Assembly (NCBI RefSeq): GCF_005117025.1
Contig: NZ_SWCO01000001.1
Location: forward strand, 682,001 to 746,000
Reading direction: 5' to 3'
Source of the DNA: Alteromonas portus
Lineage (GTDB): Bacteria; Pseudomonadota; Gammaproteobacteria; Enterobacterales; Alteromonadaceae
Length of the DNA: 64,000 bases
Within the stretch, counting starts at the first letter, position 1. Each line of letters opens with the position of its first letter. Below, one piece after another: positions 9,043 through 19,366 of the stretch. A program made the translations under genes and the position numbers. The notes beneath the pieces are model-generated. The model saw only the letters and a list, made by a program, of their open reading frames with translations. It was not told the origin of the DNA and did not search any database.

Positions 9043-10632
9043 ATGTCAGATAAGAAGCTTCTAGAAGAGATTAAAAAGCGACGCACGTTCGCAATCATAT
9101 CGCACCCGGATGCGGGTAAAACCACGATTACTGAAAAAGTATTGTTATTCGGTCGCGCCCTACAAACTGCCGGTACCGTAAAAGGTAAAAAGTCAGGTCA
9201 GCATGCTAAGTCTGACTGGATGGAAATGGAAAAAGAGCGTGGTATCTCGGTAACCACCTCGGTCATGCAGTTTCCATATAGCGATCACTTAGTAAACCTG
9301 CTTGATACTCCCGGGCACGAAGACTTTTCTGAAGATACCTATCGTACACTGACGGCCGTTGACTCATGCCTTATGGTTATCGATGCTGCAAAAGGTGTAG
9401 AAGACAGAACCCGTAAACTTATGGAAGTCACCCGTTTGCGAGATACGCCGATTGTAACTTTCATGAACAAGCTAGACCGGGATATTCGCGACCCTATGGA
9501 ACTGCTCGATGAAGTAGAAACCGAGCTTGATATCTTGTGTGCACCAATCACGTGGCCGATTGGCTGTGGTAAGAGCTTTAAAGGTGTATATCACCTTCAC
9601 CGCGACGAAACTATTTTGTATCAAAGCGGCCAGGGTCACACTATTCAAGACGTGCGTATCATTAAAGGGTTAGATAATCCTGAGTTAGATACGGCAGTAG
9701 GAAGTGACTTAGCTGAAACCTTGCGCGACGAGCTAGAGCTTGTGCGCGGTGCATCTAACGAATTCGAACAAGAGCTTTTCTTGGAAGGCCAGTTAACGCC
9801 AGTATTTTTCGGTACAGCATTAGGTAACTTTGGTGTTGACCACATGCTTGACGGATTGGTTGAGTGGGCACCTGCACCACTTGGTCGTGAAACCGAAGAA
9901 GGGACTATCGAAAGTACTGACGGTAAGTTCAGTGGCTTTGTATTTAAGATTCAGGCCAACATGGACCCGAAACACCGTGACCGCATCGCGTTTTGTCGTA
10001 TTGTGTCGGGCAAGTACGAAAAAGGCATGAAAATGCGCAACAGCCGTTTAGGTAAAGATGTGCGTATTTCTGATGCGTTAACCTTCTTGGCTGGTGACCG
10101 TTCATTGCTGGAAGAAGCCTATGCCGGCGATATCATCGGCTTGCACAACCACGGTACCATTCGCATAGGGGACACCTTCACGTCAGGCGATAACTACCGC
10201 TTTACGGGTATTCCAAACTTTGCGCCTGAGCTATTTAAACGCATCCGCTTGAAAGATCCGCTTAAGCAAAAGCAGCTGCTTAAAGGGCTGATCCAGCTTT
10301 CTGAGGAAGGGGCAGTACAGGTGTTTAGACCCCTTGCCAACAACGATTTGATTGTGGGCGCAGTAGGTGTGCTTCAGTTTGACGTAGTTGTCGCTCGCTT
10401 GAAAGCCGAATACAACGTAGACGCACTTTACGAGCATATCAACGTGAGCACGGCCCGCTGGGTTTACTCTGATAATGAGAAGAAGCTTGATGAATTCCGC
10501 CGTAAAGGTGAGCAAAACCTTGCACTAGATGGCGGCGATAACCTGACGTACATCGCACCTACTATGGTGAATTTACAGCTAGCGCAAGAGCGCTACCCTG
10601 ATATTCAGTTCAAGAACACGCGCGAAAATTAA
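9043..10632 (+). CDS. prfC: Peptide chain release factor 3 (RF3)
   Basis: 529 residues, the same as E. coli RF3. GTPase that recycles RF1/RF2 from the ribosome after peptide release and takes part in post-peptidyl-transfer quality control. The G motifs are present: HPDAGKTT (G1), RGISVTTS (G2), DTPGHEDF (G3) and NKLD (G4), followed by the translation-factor beta barrel and the C-terminal RF3 domain. A TTG sits immediately before the ATG; I use the ATG at 9043. It is followed after 33 bp by argS in the same direction. Confidence 0.97.
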   Translation: MSDKKLLEEIKKRRTFAIISHPDAGKTTITEKVLLFGRALQTAGTVKGKKSGQHAKSDWMEMEKERGISVTTSVMQFPYSDHLVNLLDTPGHEDFSEDTYRTLTAVDSCLMVIDAAKGVEDRTRKLMEVTRLRDTPIVTFMNKLDRDIRDPMELLDEVETELDILCAPITWPIGCGKSFKGVYHLHRDETILYQSGQGHTIQDVRIIKGLDNPELDTAVGSDLAETLRDELELVRGASNEFEQELFLEGQLTPVFFGTALGNFGVDHMLDGLVEWAPAPLGRETEEGTIESTDGKFSGFVFKIQANMDPKHRDRIAFCRIVSGKYEKGMKMRNSRLGKDVRISDALTFLAGDRSLLEEAYAGDIIGLHNHGTIRIGDTFTSGDNYRFTGIPNFAPELFKRIRLKDPLKQKQLLKGLIQLSEEGAVQVFRPLANNDLIVGAVGVLQFDVVVARLKAEYNVDALYEHINVSTARWVYSDNEKKLDEFRRKGEQNLALDGGDNLTYIAPTMVNLQLAQERYPDIQFKNTREN

Positions 10633-10665
10633 GCTAATAAAGATTAAACAAAGACACTATATATT

Positions 10666-12396
10666 ATGAATATACATGCACTATTAGTTAACCGTTTCAC
10701 TGAAGCTCTACAAGAAATGGGTGTAGAAAATGCACCAGTGCCAGTTTCGCGCAGCGCTCGACCTGAATTTGGTGAATATCAGTTTAACGGCGCGATGGCG
10801 CTAGCCAAACAGCTTAAGCAAAAGCCGCGCGATATTGCAGAGAAAATTGTTGAGACTGTAAAGCTCGACGATATTGCCAGCAAGCTAGAAGTGGCGGGCC
10901 CTGGTTTTATCAACGTTCATTTAAATGACGAATGGCTGTCTAACCAGTGTGAGCTGTCACTGACCGACCCGCGTTTAGGCATTGCTAAGTCAAAAGAACA
11001 GAACATTGTTGTTGATTACTCTTCTCCAAACCTAGCCAAAGAGATGCACGTGGGACACCTGCGTACTACCATCATCGGCGACGCTGTGGTTAAAGTACTG
11101 GAGTTCTTGGGCCACAACGTTATTCGTCAAAACCACATGGGCGACTGGGGCACTCAGTTCGGTATGTTGCTTGCGCACCTTTCAGACAAGCTTCAAGACG
11201 AAGTAGCTGAAACAGCGCTCTCTGATCTTGAAGACTTTTACCGCGAAGCCAAAGTACGCTTTGACGAAGAAGAAGGTTTTGCCGACCGCGCCCGTGAATA
11301 CGTAGTTAAACTGCAGGGCGGCGACGCTCAGTGTTTGGCGCTGTGGGAAAAGTTCATTGACGTGTCTATCGCTCATTCTGAAGAAGTGTACGACAAACTA
11401 AACGTAAGCCTGACCCGTAAAGATATTATGGGTGAGTCAGCTTACAATGAAGATTTAGCCAACGTAATCAGCGACCTCAGAGAAAAAGGTATCGCTGTTG
11501 AAGACCAAGGCGCGCAGGTGGTGTTTATTCCTGAGCTTGCTGATAAAGAAGGCAACCCTGCGGTTTATATCGTTCAGAAGTCGGGTGGTGGCTATCTTTA
11601 CGCAACTACTGACCTTGCAGCCATGCGCTATCGCAGCGGCAAGCTAAATGCTGACCGTACGCTTATTCTTACCGATGCTCGCCAAGCATTGCACTTCAAG
11701 CAAACTGAAATTGTAGGCCGCAAAGCAGGCTTTATGAAAGAAGAGCAAACTTACGAACATTGCCCGTTTGGTATGATGCTAGGCAGTGACGGTAAGCCAT
11801 TTAAAACCCGTACAGGCGGTACAGTTAAATTGGTTGAGTTACTTGATGAAGCCGTTGAACGTGCGGGTAAGCTTATCGCAGAACGCGACAACGATTTAAG
11901 TGAAGACGAGCTTAAAGAAGTTGCTCGCAAGGTAGGTATTGGTGCCGTGAAATACGCTGACCTATCTAAAAACCGCACAACCGACTACATGTTCAACTGG
12001 GACTCAATGCTAAGTTTTGAAGGTAACACCGCGCCTTATCTTCAATATGCTTATACCCGTGTGAAAAGCTTGTTCAGAAAAGCGGGTGTAGAGATGGCCA
12101 CCATGCCGGTAGATATCAATATTGCTGAGAAACAAGAGCATGCACTAGCTGTGCTGCTGATGCAGTTTGAAGAAGTGATTGGCATGGTATCTCGTGAAGC
12201 CACGCCTCACGTGTTATGTACGTATCTATACGATGTGGCTTCAGCGTTCATGACGTTCTACGAAGCTTGCCCAATGTTGAAAGACGGTATCGAGCCAGCT
12301 ATACGCGACAGCCGTTTAGCACTGTCAGCTTTAGTTGCCAAAACCTTAGAGCAAGGGTTAACCCTACTGGGCATTGAGACACTAGAAAAAATGTAG
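10666..12396 (+). CDS. argS: Arginyl-tRNA synthetase
   Basis: 576 residues, a class I synthetase that charges tRNA-Arg. It shows the N-terminal Add1 domain, the HIGH-type signature HVGHLRTT in the catalytic domain, the DATDARQALHFKQ-like region (TDARQALHFKQ), a KFKTR-type loop (GKPFKTRTGG) in place of KMSKS as usual for ArgRS, and a C-terminal all-helical anticodon-binding DALR domain. It is downstream of prfC and ends 35 bp before a strong terminator. Confidence 0.98.
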   Translation: MNIHALLVNRFTEALQEMGVENAPVPVSRSARPEFGEYQFNGAMALAKQLKQKPRDIAEKIVETVKLDDIASKLEVAGPGFINVHLNDEWLSNQCELSLTDPRLGIAKSKEQNIVVDYSSPNLAKEMHVGHLRTTIIGDAVVKVLEFLGHNVIRQNHMGDWGTQFGMLLAHLSDKLQDEVAETALSDLEDFYREAKVRFDEEEGFADRAREYVVKLQGGDAQCLALWEKFIDVSIAHSEEVYDKLNVSLTRKDIMGESAYNEDLANVISDLREKGIAVEDQGAQVVFIPELADKEGNPAVYIVQKSGGGYLYATTDLAAMRYRSGKLNADRTLILTDARQALHFKQTEIVGRKAGFMKEEQTYEHCPFGMMLGSDGKPFKTRTGGTVKLVELLDEAVERAGKLIAERDNDLSEDELKEVARKVGIGAVKYADLSKNRTTDYMFNWDSMLSFEGNTAPYLQYAYTRVKSLFRKAGVEMATMPVDINIAEKQEHALAVLLMQFEEVIGMVSREATPHVLCTYLYDVASAFMTFYEACPMLKDGIEPAIRDSRLALSALVAKTLEQGLTLLGIETLEKM

Positions 12397-12430
12397 TGTT
12401 CGCGGTACAACATAGATATTGATATTGAGA

Positions 12431-12459
12431 AGGCTGACATTGATTGTCAGCCTTTTTTT
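12431..12459 (+). terminator. Rho-independent terminator of prfC-argS
   Basis: 9-bp stem AGGCTGACA/TGTCAGCCT (12431-12439, 12445-12453) with a 5-nt loop, followed by TTTTTT. Confidence 0.95.
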
Positions 12460-12601
12460 ATGCTTAACGCAAACGACTAAAGCAACAGTTCATCGGTGCA
12501 AATGTTTACTTTTATCGGTTGTTTAGAACCGGAAAAGGCGATGAGTGCTTAAAAGTCGGAAACTACAAAAATATAACTCAAAGTAAAGACAGGAAAATCC
12601 A

Positions 12602-13171
12602 ATGACTAAGATCCTTGCATTTGCAGGTAGTACCCGCAAAGGTTCGTTTAACCAAGCTATTATTAACGTCGCTGCTGAAGGCGCCCGCGAGGCTGGCGCA
12701 GAGGTTACCGTTATAGACCTGGCCGATTTTCAAATGCCACTGTTTAATGAAGATGAGGAAGCCGAGTTTGGCATGCCTGAAAAAGCACAGGCGTTCAAAG
12801 AATTGCTAATGAGTCATGATGGTTTTCTTATTGCCTCACCAGAATACAACTCAAGCTACCCAGCACTGCTCAAAAACGCCATTGACTGGGCATCACGTAT
12901 GAGCGAAGGCGAAAAGCCACTGCAAGCGTATCGCGGTAAAGTAGCTGGTATTATGGCCGCATCGGCTGGCGGGCTGGGCGGTATGCGTGTGCTGGTGGTA
13001 CTGAGAATGTTACTTGAGAACCTGGGTACTATGGTGCTGCCAAATCAAAAAGCTATAGCAAAAGTAAATACGCTTATGGAAGAGGGCGTAATTACGGATG
13101 AAAAAACCATTAAGCAGCTAAAGAATTTAGGTAAAGAAACTGCTGAGTTGGCTGGTAAGATAGCGAAATAA
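12602..13171 (+). CDS. NADPH-dependent FMN reductase-type flavoprotein
   Basis: 189 residues with a flavodoxin-like fold. The phosphate-binding loop GSTRKGSFNQ lies at residues 9-18, and SPEYNSSYPALLKNAIDW (about 80-97) is the signature of the ChrR/YieF/ArsH-type NAD(P)H oxidoreductases that reduce quinones, chromate or azo dyes using bound FMN. A good AGGA site precedes the ATG. It is a single-gene unit between two terminators. The true electron acceptor is unknown. Confidence 0.9.
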   Translation: MTKILAFAGSTRKGSFNQAIINVAAEGAREAGAEVTVIDLADFQMPLFNEDEEAEFGMPEKAQAFKELLMSHDGFLIASPEYNSSYPALLKNAIDWASRMSEGEKPLQAYRGKVAGIMAASAGGLGGMRVLVVLRMLLENLGTMVLPNQKAIAKVNTLMEEGVITDEKTIKQLKNLGKETAELAGKIAK

Positions 13172-13212
13172 AAGTTATTGGTAAAACATCTTTTAGATAT
13201 AAAGTTTGTGAT

Positions 13213-13246
13213 AAAGCTCGGCTGCAAATTGTCACAGCCGAGCTTT
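13213..13246. terminator. Bidirectional terminator between convergent genes
   Basis: 12-bp stem AAAGCTCGGCTG / CAGCCGAGCTTT (13213-13224 with 13235-13246), with short T-rich flanks on both sides. It serves the flavoprotein gene (plus) and the DUF2891 gene (minus), whose stop begins 4 bp further on. Confidence 0.8.
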
Positions 13247-13249
13247 AAT

Positions 13250-14437
13250 TTAGTTTATTCCGCGCTGTGTTTCTAAGTAGCTAGCAAAACTGCCAAGCCA
13301 GTGGCTTCCCATGTAGTGCATATCACCAAACACCGCGTTTAACCCCGCCTCACGGTGTGCTTTTAGCGTTTTTTCCAATACCGGTAAGCGTGCGTCATTG
13401 TCTGGTAAAGCGCTCATTATGCCTTCAATCATCCACGCTCGGCTAATGTTCAACCCGTCTAGGTGAGCGAGCTTCCCATCCGTTTTGTCAGTCACAGTCG
13501 CAGGCGCTAGCCAACTTGATGTTTTAGCGGTTAGGTCTGGAAAGAATGCTGAAAGCCATTGGCTGTAGTCTTTTTTAGCCATTACTCGGCGCATTAGGTC
13601 GGCTTCGGCCAAACAAGGTGATAGGAAATCCTGCCCTGAAGGCTCGTAGGCTAGTGGGCACTGCTTGTCAGCCTGATAGTAGTCTTTCACCCTAGCCGTT
13701 AGCTGTGCTTCAAACTCCTTATTGCCTGACGTTTTCGCCCAATCTAACATCAGGCCAAAAGCAAATGCGGTTTGGCTGTGTTCACCGGTTCGGATTGGGT
13801 AAGCCAGTTTTGGTAACCACGCGCTTACTCTCGACACAATTTCTTTCTCAAGCGGAAGTAGTGTGCTTAGCCATACCTTTGCTTCTGGAACAGTCGATTG
13901 ACGCAGTTCAGCGGTTAACTGTAAGAACCAAGCAAGACCATAGGGACGTTCAAACGACGCATTATTTTCACGGTTGAGGCTTACCAATTCACCTTGAATA
14001 TTCGCTGCCGTAAAGCTGATATTTAGCTTTTCAATAATCTCATCTTTATTCACCCCGTCTTGAGCAGTATTTAGCATTCTTACTAGGAGCCAATGGCCAT
14101 GAACTGATGAGTGCCAGTCTAAACATCCGTAAAATGCGGGGTAGAGTTGACTTGGTGCCTTTACGTCATCGCCATCATTCATCATGTGTTTTACAACATT
14201 GGGAAACTCTTGATGAATACAATGGAGCGCGAGGTTAGCAAAAACGCTTTCGTAATTGCTGTTAGAGACGCCTGTGGGAGCATTTGCTACTAAAGTTTGA
14301 TTGACACCGGCACTGCCCTTGTTGTTGGCTTCAATTGTCGGTGAACTACTAGCAAAGGCGTTGTGGGTGGCAAACGCTGTGGCAAATGCAAGGGTACAGC
14401 GAACAAGTTTTTTTATTTTGAACATAGTGTTGCGCAC
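13250..14437 (-). CDS. DUF2891 family exported protein
   Basis: 395 residues. A signal peptide (about 1-29, ending AFA) is followed by a short disordered linker and the DUF2891 domain, recognised by YPAFYGCLDWHSSVHGHWLL and by several conserved Trp/His-containing stretches (AWFLQLTAEL, GEHSQTAFAFGLML, HYMGSHWLGSFASY). The fold of this family looks like an alpha/alpha toroid, as in glycan-processing enzymes, but no activity is established. The protein is probably periplasmic. Single-gene unit. Confidence 0.88.
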   Translation of the reverse strand: MRNTMFKIKKLVRCTLAFATAFATHNAFASSSPTIEANNKGSAGVNQTLVANAPTGVSNSNYESVFANLALHCIHQEFPNVVKHMMNDGDDVKAPSQLYPAFYGCLDWHSSVHGHWLLVRMLNTAQDGVNKDEIIEKLNISFTAANIQGELVSLNRENNASFERPYGLAWFLQLTAELRQSTVPEAKVWLSTLLPLEKEIVSRVSAWLPKLAYPIRTGEHSQTAFAFGLMLDWAKTSGNKEFEAQLTARVKDYYQADKQCPLAYEPSGQDFLSPCLAEADLMRRVMAKKDYSQWLSAFFPDLTAKTSSWLAPATVTDKTDGKLAHLDGLNISRAWMIEGIMSALPDNDARLPVLEKTLKAHREAGLNAVFGDMHYMGSHWLGSFASYLETQRGIN

Positions 14438-14550
14438 TTAATCAATGAGAAGTATATCGCCAATGTATAGTGATAAATGCTTTGAATAAAGTGCTGCGCG
14501 ATACATAACGCCCCAGCACTTTAAACAGCAGCAACAGGCTTTTTTGAACC

Positions 14551-15600
14551 CTACGCACTAGCTCCGATGGCTTCTAGTTTGGCGGTGTATTCATCGAAAG
14601 AACCAATGGTCCTTTCTACCCAGCCAGCATTGTAATAGGTTTCACTATATCGCTCTCCGCTGTCGCACATAAGCGTTACAATTGAGCCCGCTTCACCTCG
14701 CTGCTTCATTTGTTCAGCAATACTTAGTGCACCCCATAAGTTTGTGCCAGTAGAAGGGCCGGCTTTAATTCCCATGGTGTTGTTTAGCCAATGCATGGTT
14801 GCAATACTAGCCGTATCGGGAACAGCAATCATGTCGTCTATAACATCATGCTGAAAAGAGGCTTCAACTTTAGGACGTCCTATCCCTTCTATGCGGCTTC
14901 CTCGGGTAGCCGTAAGTGTATGATCCTTGTATTTAAAGCTATCAAAGAATACGCTGAATTCAGGATCTACTACCACTAGCTGAGAAGAAAGACCTTTGTA
15001 GCGAATGTAGCGGCCTATGGTTGCTGATGTTCCGCCAGTACCAGCACTCATAACCACAGTGTGTGGAACAGGGTGGGGCTCGGCTTTCATTTGCTCAAAG
15101 ATACTCTCAGCAATATTGTTATTTCCGCGCCAGTCTGTAGCGCGCTCAGCGTAAAGGAACTGGTCCATAAAGTAGCCGTTAAGTTCTGTCGCTACCTTGG
15201 AGGCTTCGCTGTGCATTTGTGTAGGGCAGTCAACGAAATGACACTGTCCACCGTAGCGTTCAATAAGCGCTATTTTACTTCGGGCGGTAGATTTAGGCAT
15301 GACGGCAACAAATGGAACGCCAATCATTTTAGCGAAGTAAGCTTCAGACACCGCTGTACTGCCTGAGGAGGCTTCAACGACCGTGGTCCCTTCTACAATT
15401 TTTCCATTACAAAGGGCGTATAGAAAAAGAGACCGGGCTAGACGGTGCTTTAGGCTGCCTGTCGGATGAGTGCTTTCATCTTTCAGATAGATATCAACAT
15501 CTTTAAAGGCGATTTGCTCTAACTTGATTAAGTGCGTATCAGCCGAGCGTTGATAATCTGCATTGATAATATTTATCGCTTTTGAAACCCAGCTCTTCAT
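14551..15600 (-). CDS. PLP-dependent cysteine synthase/desulfhydrase family enzyme (Cds1-like)
   Basis: 349 residues, fold type II PLP enzyme. The Schiff-base lysine is probably Lys51 in TGSLKHR. The substrate-binding loop [12 protein letters not shown] and the phosphate-binding Gly-rich loop [17 protein letters not shown] are both present. It differs from CysK/CysM by the [11 protein letters not shown] motif and is closest to the group that includes Mycobacterium Cds1, an L-cysteine desulfhydrase releasing H2S. A role in cysteine breakdown is therefore more likely than synthesis. The 9-bp inverted repeat TCTATTATT/AATAATAGA (15731-15750) lies about 130 bp upstream. Confidence 0.85.
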   Translation of the reverse strand: MKSWVSKAINIINADYQRSADTHLIKLEQIAFKDVDIYLKDESTHPTGSLKHRLARSLFLYALCNGKIVEGTTVVEASSGSTAVSEAYFAKMIGVPFVAVMPKSTARSKIALIERYGGQCHFVDCPTQMHSEASKVATELNGYFMDQFLYAERATDWRGNNNIAESIFEQMKAEPHPVPHTVVMSAGTGGTSATIGRYIRYKGLSSQLVVVDPEFSVFFDSFKYKDHTLTATRGSRIEGIGRPKVEASFQHDVIDDMIAVPDTASIATMHWLNNTMGIKAGPSTGTNLWGALSIAEQMKQRGEAGSIVTLMCDSGERYSETYYNAGWVERTIGSFDEYTAKLEAIGASA

Positions 15601-15823
15601 AACCCTCTCTCTTTTACCCGAAATGCAATACGTTGAGCACCTTATTTAAAATGAAACATAAAGCGTAGTTCGCTTGACGTTGGCTGTATAAGGCAAGAAT
15701 TAGAATACCAGTGAAGATGGAGTATTTGATTCTATTATTTTAATAATAGAGGATTAACGTGAAAAATATTTCTACCATGTGAATTTTAAAAAGAAATATA
15801 TCGCATGTTACACAGCGAGCTCA
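15601..15823. promoter_or_regulatory. Upstream region of the Cds1-like gene
   Basis: AT-rich. It holds the inverted repeat TCTATTATT-TT-AATAATAGA at 15731-15750, a possible operator for the minus-strand gene. Confidence 0.3.
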
Positions 15824-16029
15824 CTAACATGTACGCAAAAGTCGAGCAACAGAGGTAGCACTAAACCTTCCCTCCCACAACCAACAAAGCCTAAAGCGGT
15901 AGCCTTCCGTTAGAAATAAGCCCCCAAATAACCCCAGCAAAGCCGCTGCCAAAACCCAGTGGACTGAACCAAAGTCGTCCTCTTTAGACCCTGTAATGAC
16001 CATTTGCTCACATTTAAGACCCGTTTCAT
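15824..16029 (-). pseudogene. Small membrane-protein gene, apparently frameshifted
   Basis: An ATG at 16027-16029 has a strong ribosome binding site (GAGAGG, about 9 nt upstream) but runs only 39 codons, to a stop at 15910-15912. A second frame opens at an ATG at 16001-16003 and runs 59 codons to 15824. It encodes an acidic start followed by a clear membrane segment (VHWVLAAALLGLFGGLFL) and a positive end. One extra A at the AAATGG at about 16002 would join the good start to the membrane-spanning frame. Either a single-base loss broke a small gene, or the second frame is read by itself. No family is recognised. Confidence 0.3.
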
Positions 16030-16455
16030 ATTCGTATTCCTCTCGTTTATAAAAATGGACAGCAAATTATTTGCTGGACATATAACTAAGAAACACGCCA
16101 CGAGAAAAGTGTGACAACATTTTTGCTGGTAAGTCGAAAAAGGTATCCGTAATACATGGGAAGGGAATAGAAAGCGGGGGCTGAGTCTGAGGGAGTCCCA
16201 CCATTTTTATTTGCATTGAATACTTTAATGGTGCAGTTATTTTTTAAAATGATCGTGCGCGAGAGTTTGAGGGATTAAAACTAACCCGGGGCTGTGAAGA
16301 CAAGGATAAAAAAAGAGCCGAGAGGAAGGTAACTTTAGGCAAGGTTCATTGCACCTAATGCTAAACAGAGCCTAGCTATTCTTCAGTACAAAAAAGTTCA
16401 GAATCCTCATCTATATTGGTATCGTTAGCAAACGAATTTATTAAAAGGTAACAAC
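16030..16455. other. Intergenic region upstream of the EEP gene
   Basis: About 425 bp between divergent units. It contains no recognisable gene, RNA or strong symmetric element and should hold the promoters for both sides. Confidence 0.4.
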
Positions 16456-17667
16456 ATGAAAATTAGGGCGCTTTTCTTTGCCACAGCTCTTTTACCCGCG
16501 CTATGCGTATCCACGTTTGCTTATTCGAAAGAAGAGCAAATGCTAAAAGTTGCTACATTTAACGTAAGTATGGAAGCCACTAACTATAAAGCGTTGGGCA
16601 TGAAGCCGAGCGACAAAGTACTTCAACACGTTTTGTCTACGGGCGAGCACCCGCAAGTTAAAAATATTGCAGAGATCATTCAACGTGTGAACCCTGATAT
16701 TCTGATGCTGAATGAATTTGACTACATTGCAGATAAGCGTAAAGGGGTGGGAGCGTTTATTAAGAATTACCTAAATGTTTCACAGCGTGGCCTCAAGCCA
16801 GTGGATTACCCTTATACCTATGTGGCGACAGTTAATACGGGCGAGCCAACGCAATTTGATCTGGACAACAACGGTAAAGCCGAAGGTTTTGGTGGCGATG
16901 CCTATGGGTTTGGATTATATCCAGGACAATACGGTATGGCGCTACTGTCAAAATACCCAATTGATGTTGAGGGTATTCGTACTTTCCAGACGTTTAAATG
17001 GCACCACATGCCTCACCCGCAGGTCCCTATTATTCCCGATGAGAGTGGAAGTACTGATAATGGCGAGCCTTGGTATGATGTGGAAGAGTGGGCCGCACTA
17101 AGGCTAAGCTCCAAGTCTCACTGGGATGTGCCGGTGAAAGTGGGCGGTAAAACCGTTCACATACTTGCAATGCATCCAACACCACCTAATTTCGACGGAA
17201 GCGAGGACCGCAACGGCAAGCGTAACTTCGATGAAATTAGACTTATGGCAGATTACCTTTCTCCTGATAAAGGTGCATACATCTACGCAGACAATAAAGA
17301 GAAAGTAACTCTGTCAGAGAACGCACGCTTTGTACTCGTAGGTGACTTTAACGCCGCAGATATTGGGGACAAGCATCGCGAGGGGGTTATTGAACAGTTG
17401 ACCGAGCATCCGTTAGTTAATAACGACACCATTCCAATCAGTGCAGGTGGTGCTAGCGCGTCAGGCGCTGAATTTAGTAACCGCTTTACTGCCTACTGGG
17501 GAGCCAGAGCAGACTATGTCTTACCATCTCGCTATGGATTCGATGTAAACGGTGCTGGCGTTTTCTGGCCCGCTAAAACAAGTGATCTATATCGATTAGT
17601 TAAAGACCGCGAAGCCAGCTCAGATCACAGGTTGGTGTGGGTAAACCTATCGATAACACAAGATTGA
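16456..17667 (+). CDS. Secreted endonuclease/exonuclease/phosphatase (EEP) family protein
   Basis: 403 residues with a signal peptide (cleavage near residue 24, after FAYS). EEP-fold motifs occur in order: ATFNVSMEA near the start, LMLNEFDY (metal-binding Glu), LAMHPTPP, the catalytic VGDFNAADIGD, and the terminal SSDHRLVWV with the Asp-His pair. This is a metal-dependent phosphodiesterase or phosphatase of the DNase I/sphingomyelinase superfamily, exported and perhaps used to scavenge phosphate from nucleic acids or lipids. Substrate unknown. AAGG precedes the ATG. Confidence 0.88.
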   Translation: MKIRALFFATALLPALCVSTFAYSKEEQMLKVATFNVSMEATNYKALGMKPSDKVLQHVLSTGEHPQVKNIAEIIQRVNPDILMLNEFDYIADKRKGVGAFIKNYLNVSQRGLKPVDYPYTYVATVNTGEPTQFDLDNNGKAEGFGGDAYGFGLYPGQYGMALLSKYPIDVEGIRTFQTFKWHHMPHPQVPIIPDESGSTDNGEPWYDVEEWAALRLSSKSHWDVPVKVGGKTVHILAMHPTPPNFDGSEDRNGKRNFDEIRLMADYLSPDKGAYIYADNKEKVTLSENARFVLVGDFNAADIGDKHREGVIEQLTEHPLVNNDTIPISAGGASASGAEFSNRFTAYWGARADYVLPSRYGFDVNGAGVFWPAKTSDLYRLVKDREASSDHRLVWVNLSITQD

Positions 17668-17724
17668 TAGAAAGCAATTGCTCTTCGCTTCATTTACCTA
17701 GTGCCCTTGAATGTTAAACAGGGT

Positions 17725-17763
17725 CGGTTAAACATGGTCGCGATATGCGGCTATGTTTAGCCG
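17725..17763. terminator. Hairpin between convergent genes
   Basis: 11-bp stem (17725-17735 with 17753-17763, one G-T pair) that overlaps the stop of the DUF417 gene. It has no T-run on either side, so it is a weak terminator at best. Confidence 0.4.
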
Positions 17764-18623
17764 CGCTGAGTTCTTTCATTTTCACAAGAGCCCGCGTTAA
17801 ACAGTGTGTAGTAGGCGACTATGGCTAAATTGGCGACAAACCAAAGGTCCTTGATAACAAACTGACCTAAACGATTTACGATTGTTGTACTGTTAAATGT
17901 GTTTGGAACGGTAAACAAAAAGGTTTGTGTCATCAGAAAAACGGATAAACAAGCCAGTCCGCCTACGATGATAGTTGGTTTGTTCCTAGCATAAATACCA
18001 GCGCCTAATAGCAGCGCAAAGAAGACATCAAAACCACCAATTACGTTTGACGCACCCTGTACACTGAACACATCGTATAACCACGACATAAAGGGCGATG
18101 TTTCAACCAGCCCAACAATGCCTTTCGCTTCAAACTCGAAAAACTTCATACCTCCTATCCAGAGTAAGACCATGGCTACAGGTGCAAAATTAAGATAGGT
18201 TATCTGCGAATACGAAAACCTGTCGCGATAAAAGAGAAATAAACAGAGCGGCATTATCGCGAAATACTTGATGATGCCTTGACCACTGCCAATAATCGGG
18301 AACCCCCCAAAATCTGTCATCCATCGTGTAGGTGAAAATAAAGTGAGTAAGGGGATTGCGGTAACTAATGCAGCGAATAGCGTAACCGTTTTTGTTGAAA
18401 CAAGCTTAAAGCGTGCTGCAAAGATCATGAGAGCTAGCAGTAATAATGTAATACCTGCGATTGCTCCAAGTGCATCTTCACTAACCGATGCGCCTAAAGA
18501 ATAGAAATTGAAGATCGCTAATACAGCATTAGGATTCGCACCTAACAGAAATGTTAAGCCAAGAATGGCCAGGCTAAAATTTAGCAACGCGGTTACTGCG
18601 TTTTCGGTTTGGTTAAGTGTCAT
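17757..18623 (-). CDS. DUF417 (YkgB/RclC-like) inner-membrane protein
   Basis: 288 residues from the ATG at 18621-18623. A longer reading to 18695 needs a TTG start and adds an unconvincing 24-residue leader. There are eight or so hydrophobic segments. The family signature is WIGGMKFFEFEAKGIVGLVE with SPFMSWLYDV, seen in RclC/YkgB. E. coli RclC belongs to the reactive-chlorine-resistance regulon, but no RclA or RclR is present here, so that role cannot be assumed. Inner membrane, function unknown. Confidence 0.85.
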   Translation of the reverse strand: MTLNQTENAVTALLNFSLAILGLTFLLGANPNAVLAIFNFYSLGASVSEDALGAIAGITLLLLALMIFAARFKLVSTKTVTLFAALVTAIPLLTLFSPTRWMTDFGGFPIIGSGQGIIKYFAIMPLCLFLFYRDRFSYSQITYLNFAPVAMVLLWIGGMKFFEFEAKGIVGLVETSPFMSWLYDVFSVQGASNVIGGFDVFFALLLGAGIYARNKPTIIVGGLACLSVFLMTQTFLFTVPNTFNSTTIVNRLGQFVIKDLWFVANLAIVAYYTLFNAGSCENERTQRG

Positions 18624-18854
18624 AGAGCGTCCGTAAATACTGCAAGTTTTGCGAAGTGTAGGTAAAGACCCGCCATGGCATATATAAAATTTCAAAGTTT
18701 TAATAATTTTTCAGGCTAAGCGTACAACTCTGAGCGCCCATTTATTAACAGAATAAGAACTTATCTAATAATAATGGTCTTAAGTAGCGAAGGTTTGAAA
18801 CAGTGCAGCTTTAAGCCGTCGCTTCCTAAAAGTAAAATATGCTGAGAGAAAAAA

Positions 18855-19313
18855 ATGAAACAAGTAAGCAGTACAGCGCAGAAACATTTTGGAATATGGT
18901 TAGGCGTAGGCGTGAGTGTCGCTTTGTCTGCTTGTGGTGCGCAGACTCCTGAACCTATTGATATGCCAATATCAAGCGTTGAAGAAGTTGAAAAATTAGA
19001 GCAAGTTGTTGATACCTCGTTGCCCCTAGTGCAGCAAGCTTATTCCATTGAGTCTGAAAAAGTGTGCGATAAACAGGGGGGGAACTGGAAGAAAGTAGGC
19101 CGGCAGCAGGCGTACGCTTGTGTGCTGCCCGCGAGGGATGCTGGCAATAAATGCAATGACAGCAGTGAATGCGAAGTGGCCTGTGTTACTGAAAATAATC
19201 AGATGAAAGCAGGGTTAAAGACGAGTGGGGTGTGTTTAGAGAGCACAGACTTATTTGGTTGCCGAGCCTATGTTTCAAAGGGCGTTGTGGAACATACTCT
19301 GTGTGTTGATTGA
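18855..19313 (+). CDS. Cysteine-rich lipoprotein, unknown function
   Basis: 152 residues with a lipobox (LSAC, Cys at about residue 27) and a short acidic linker. The C-terminal domain has regularly spaced cysteines (GGNWKKVGRQQAYACVLP, DAGNKCNDSSECEVAC, GVCL, GCRAYV, LCVD), which suggests a small disulfide-stabilised periplasmic domain. Similar secreted proteins occur in Vibrio and Shewanella. I know no function. A hairpin without T-run follows (19325-19356). Confidence 0.75.
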   Translation: MKQVSSTAQKHFGIWLGVGVSVALSACGAQTPEPIDMPISSVEEVEKLEQVVDTSLPLVQQAYSIESEKVCDKQGGNWKKVGRQQAYACVLPARDAGNKCNDSSECEVACVTENNQMKAGLKTSGVCLESTDLFGCRAYVSKGVVEHTLCVD

Positions 19314-19324
19314 GGAAGCCTTGA

Positions 19325-19356
19325 ATGAAGCGCTCGCCATTGGCAATGCGCTTCAT
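19325..19356. terminator. Possible terminator between convergent lipoprotein genes
   Basis: 9-bp stem ATGAAGCGC/GCGCTTCAT with a 14-nt loop and only a short AAAT flank. Weak. Confidence 0.4.
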
Positions 19357-19366
19357 AAATCACTAG

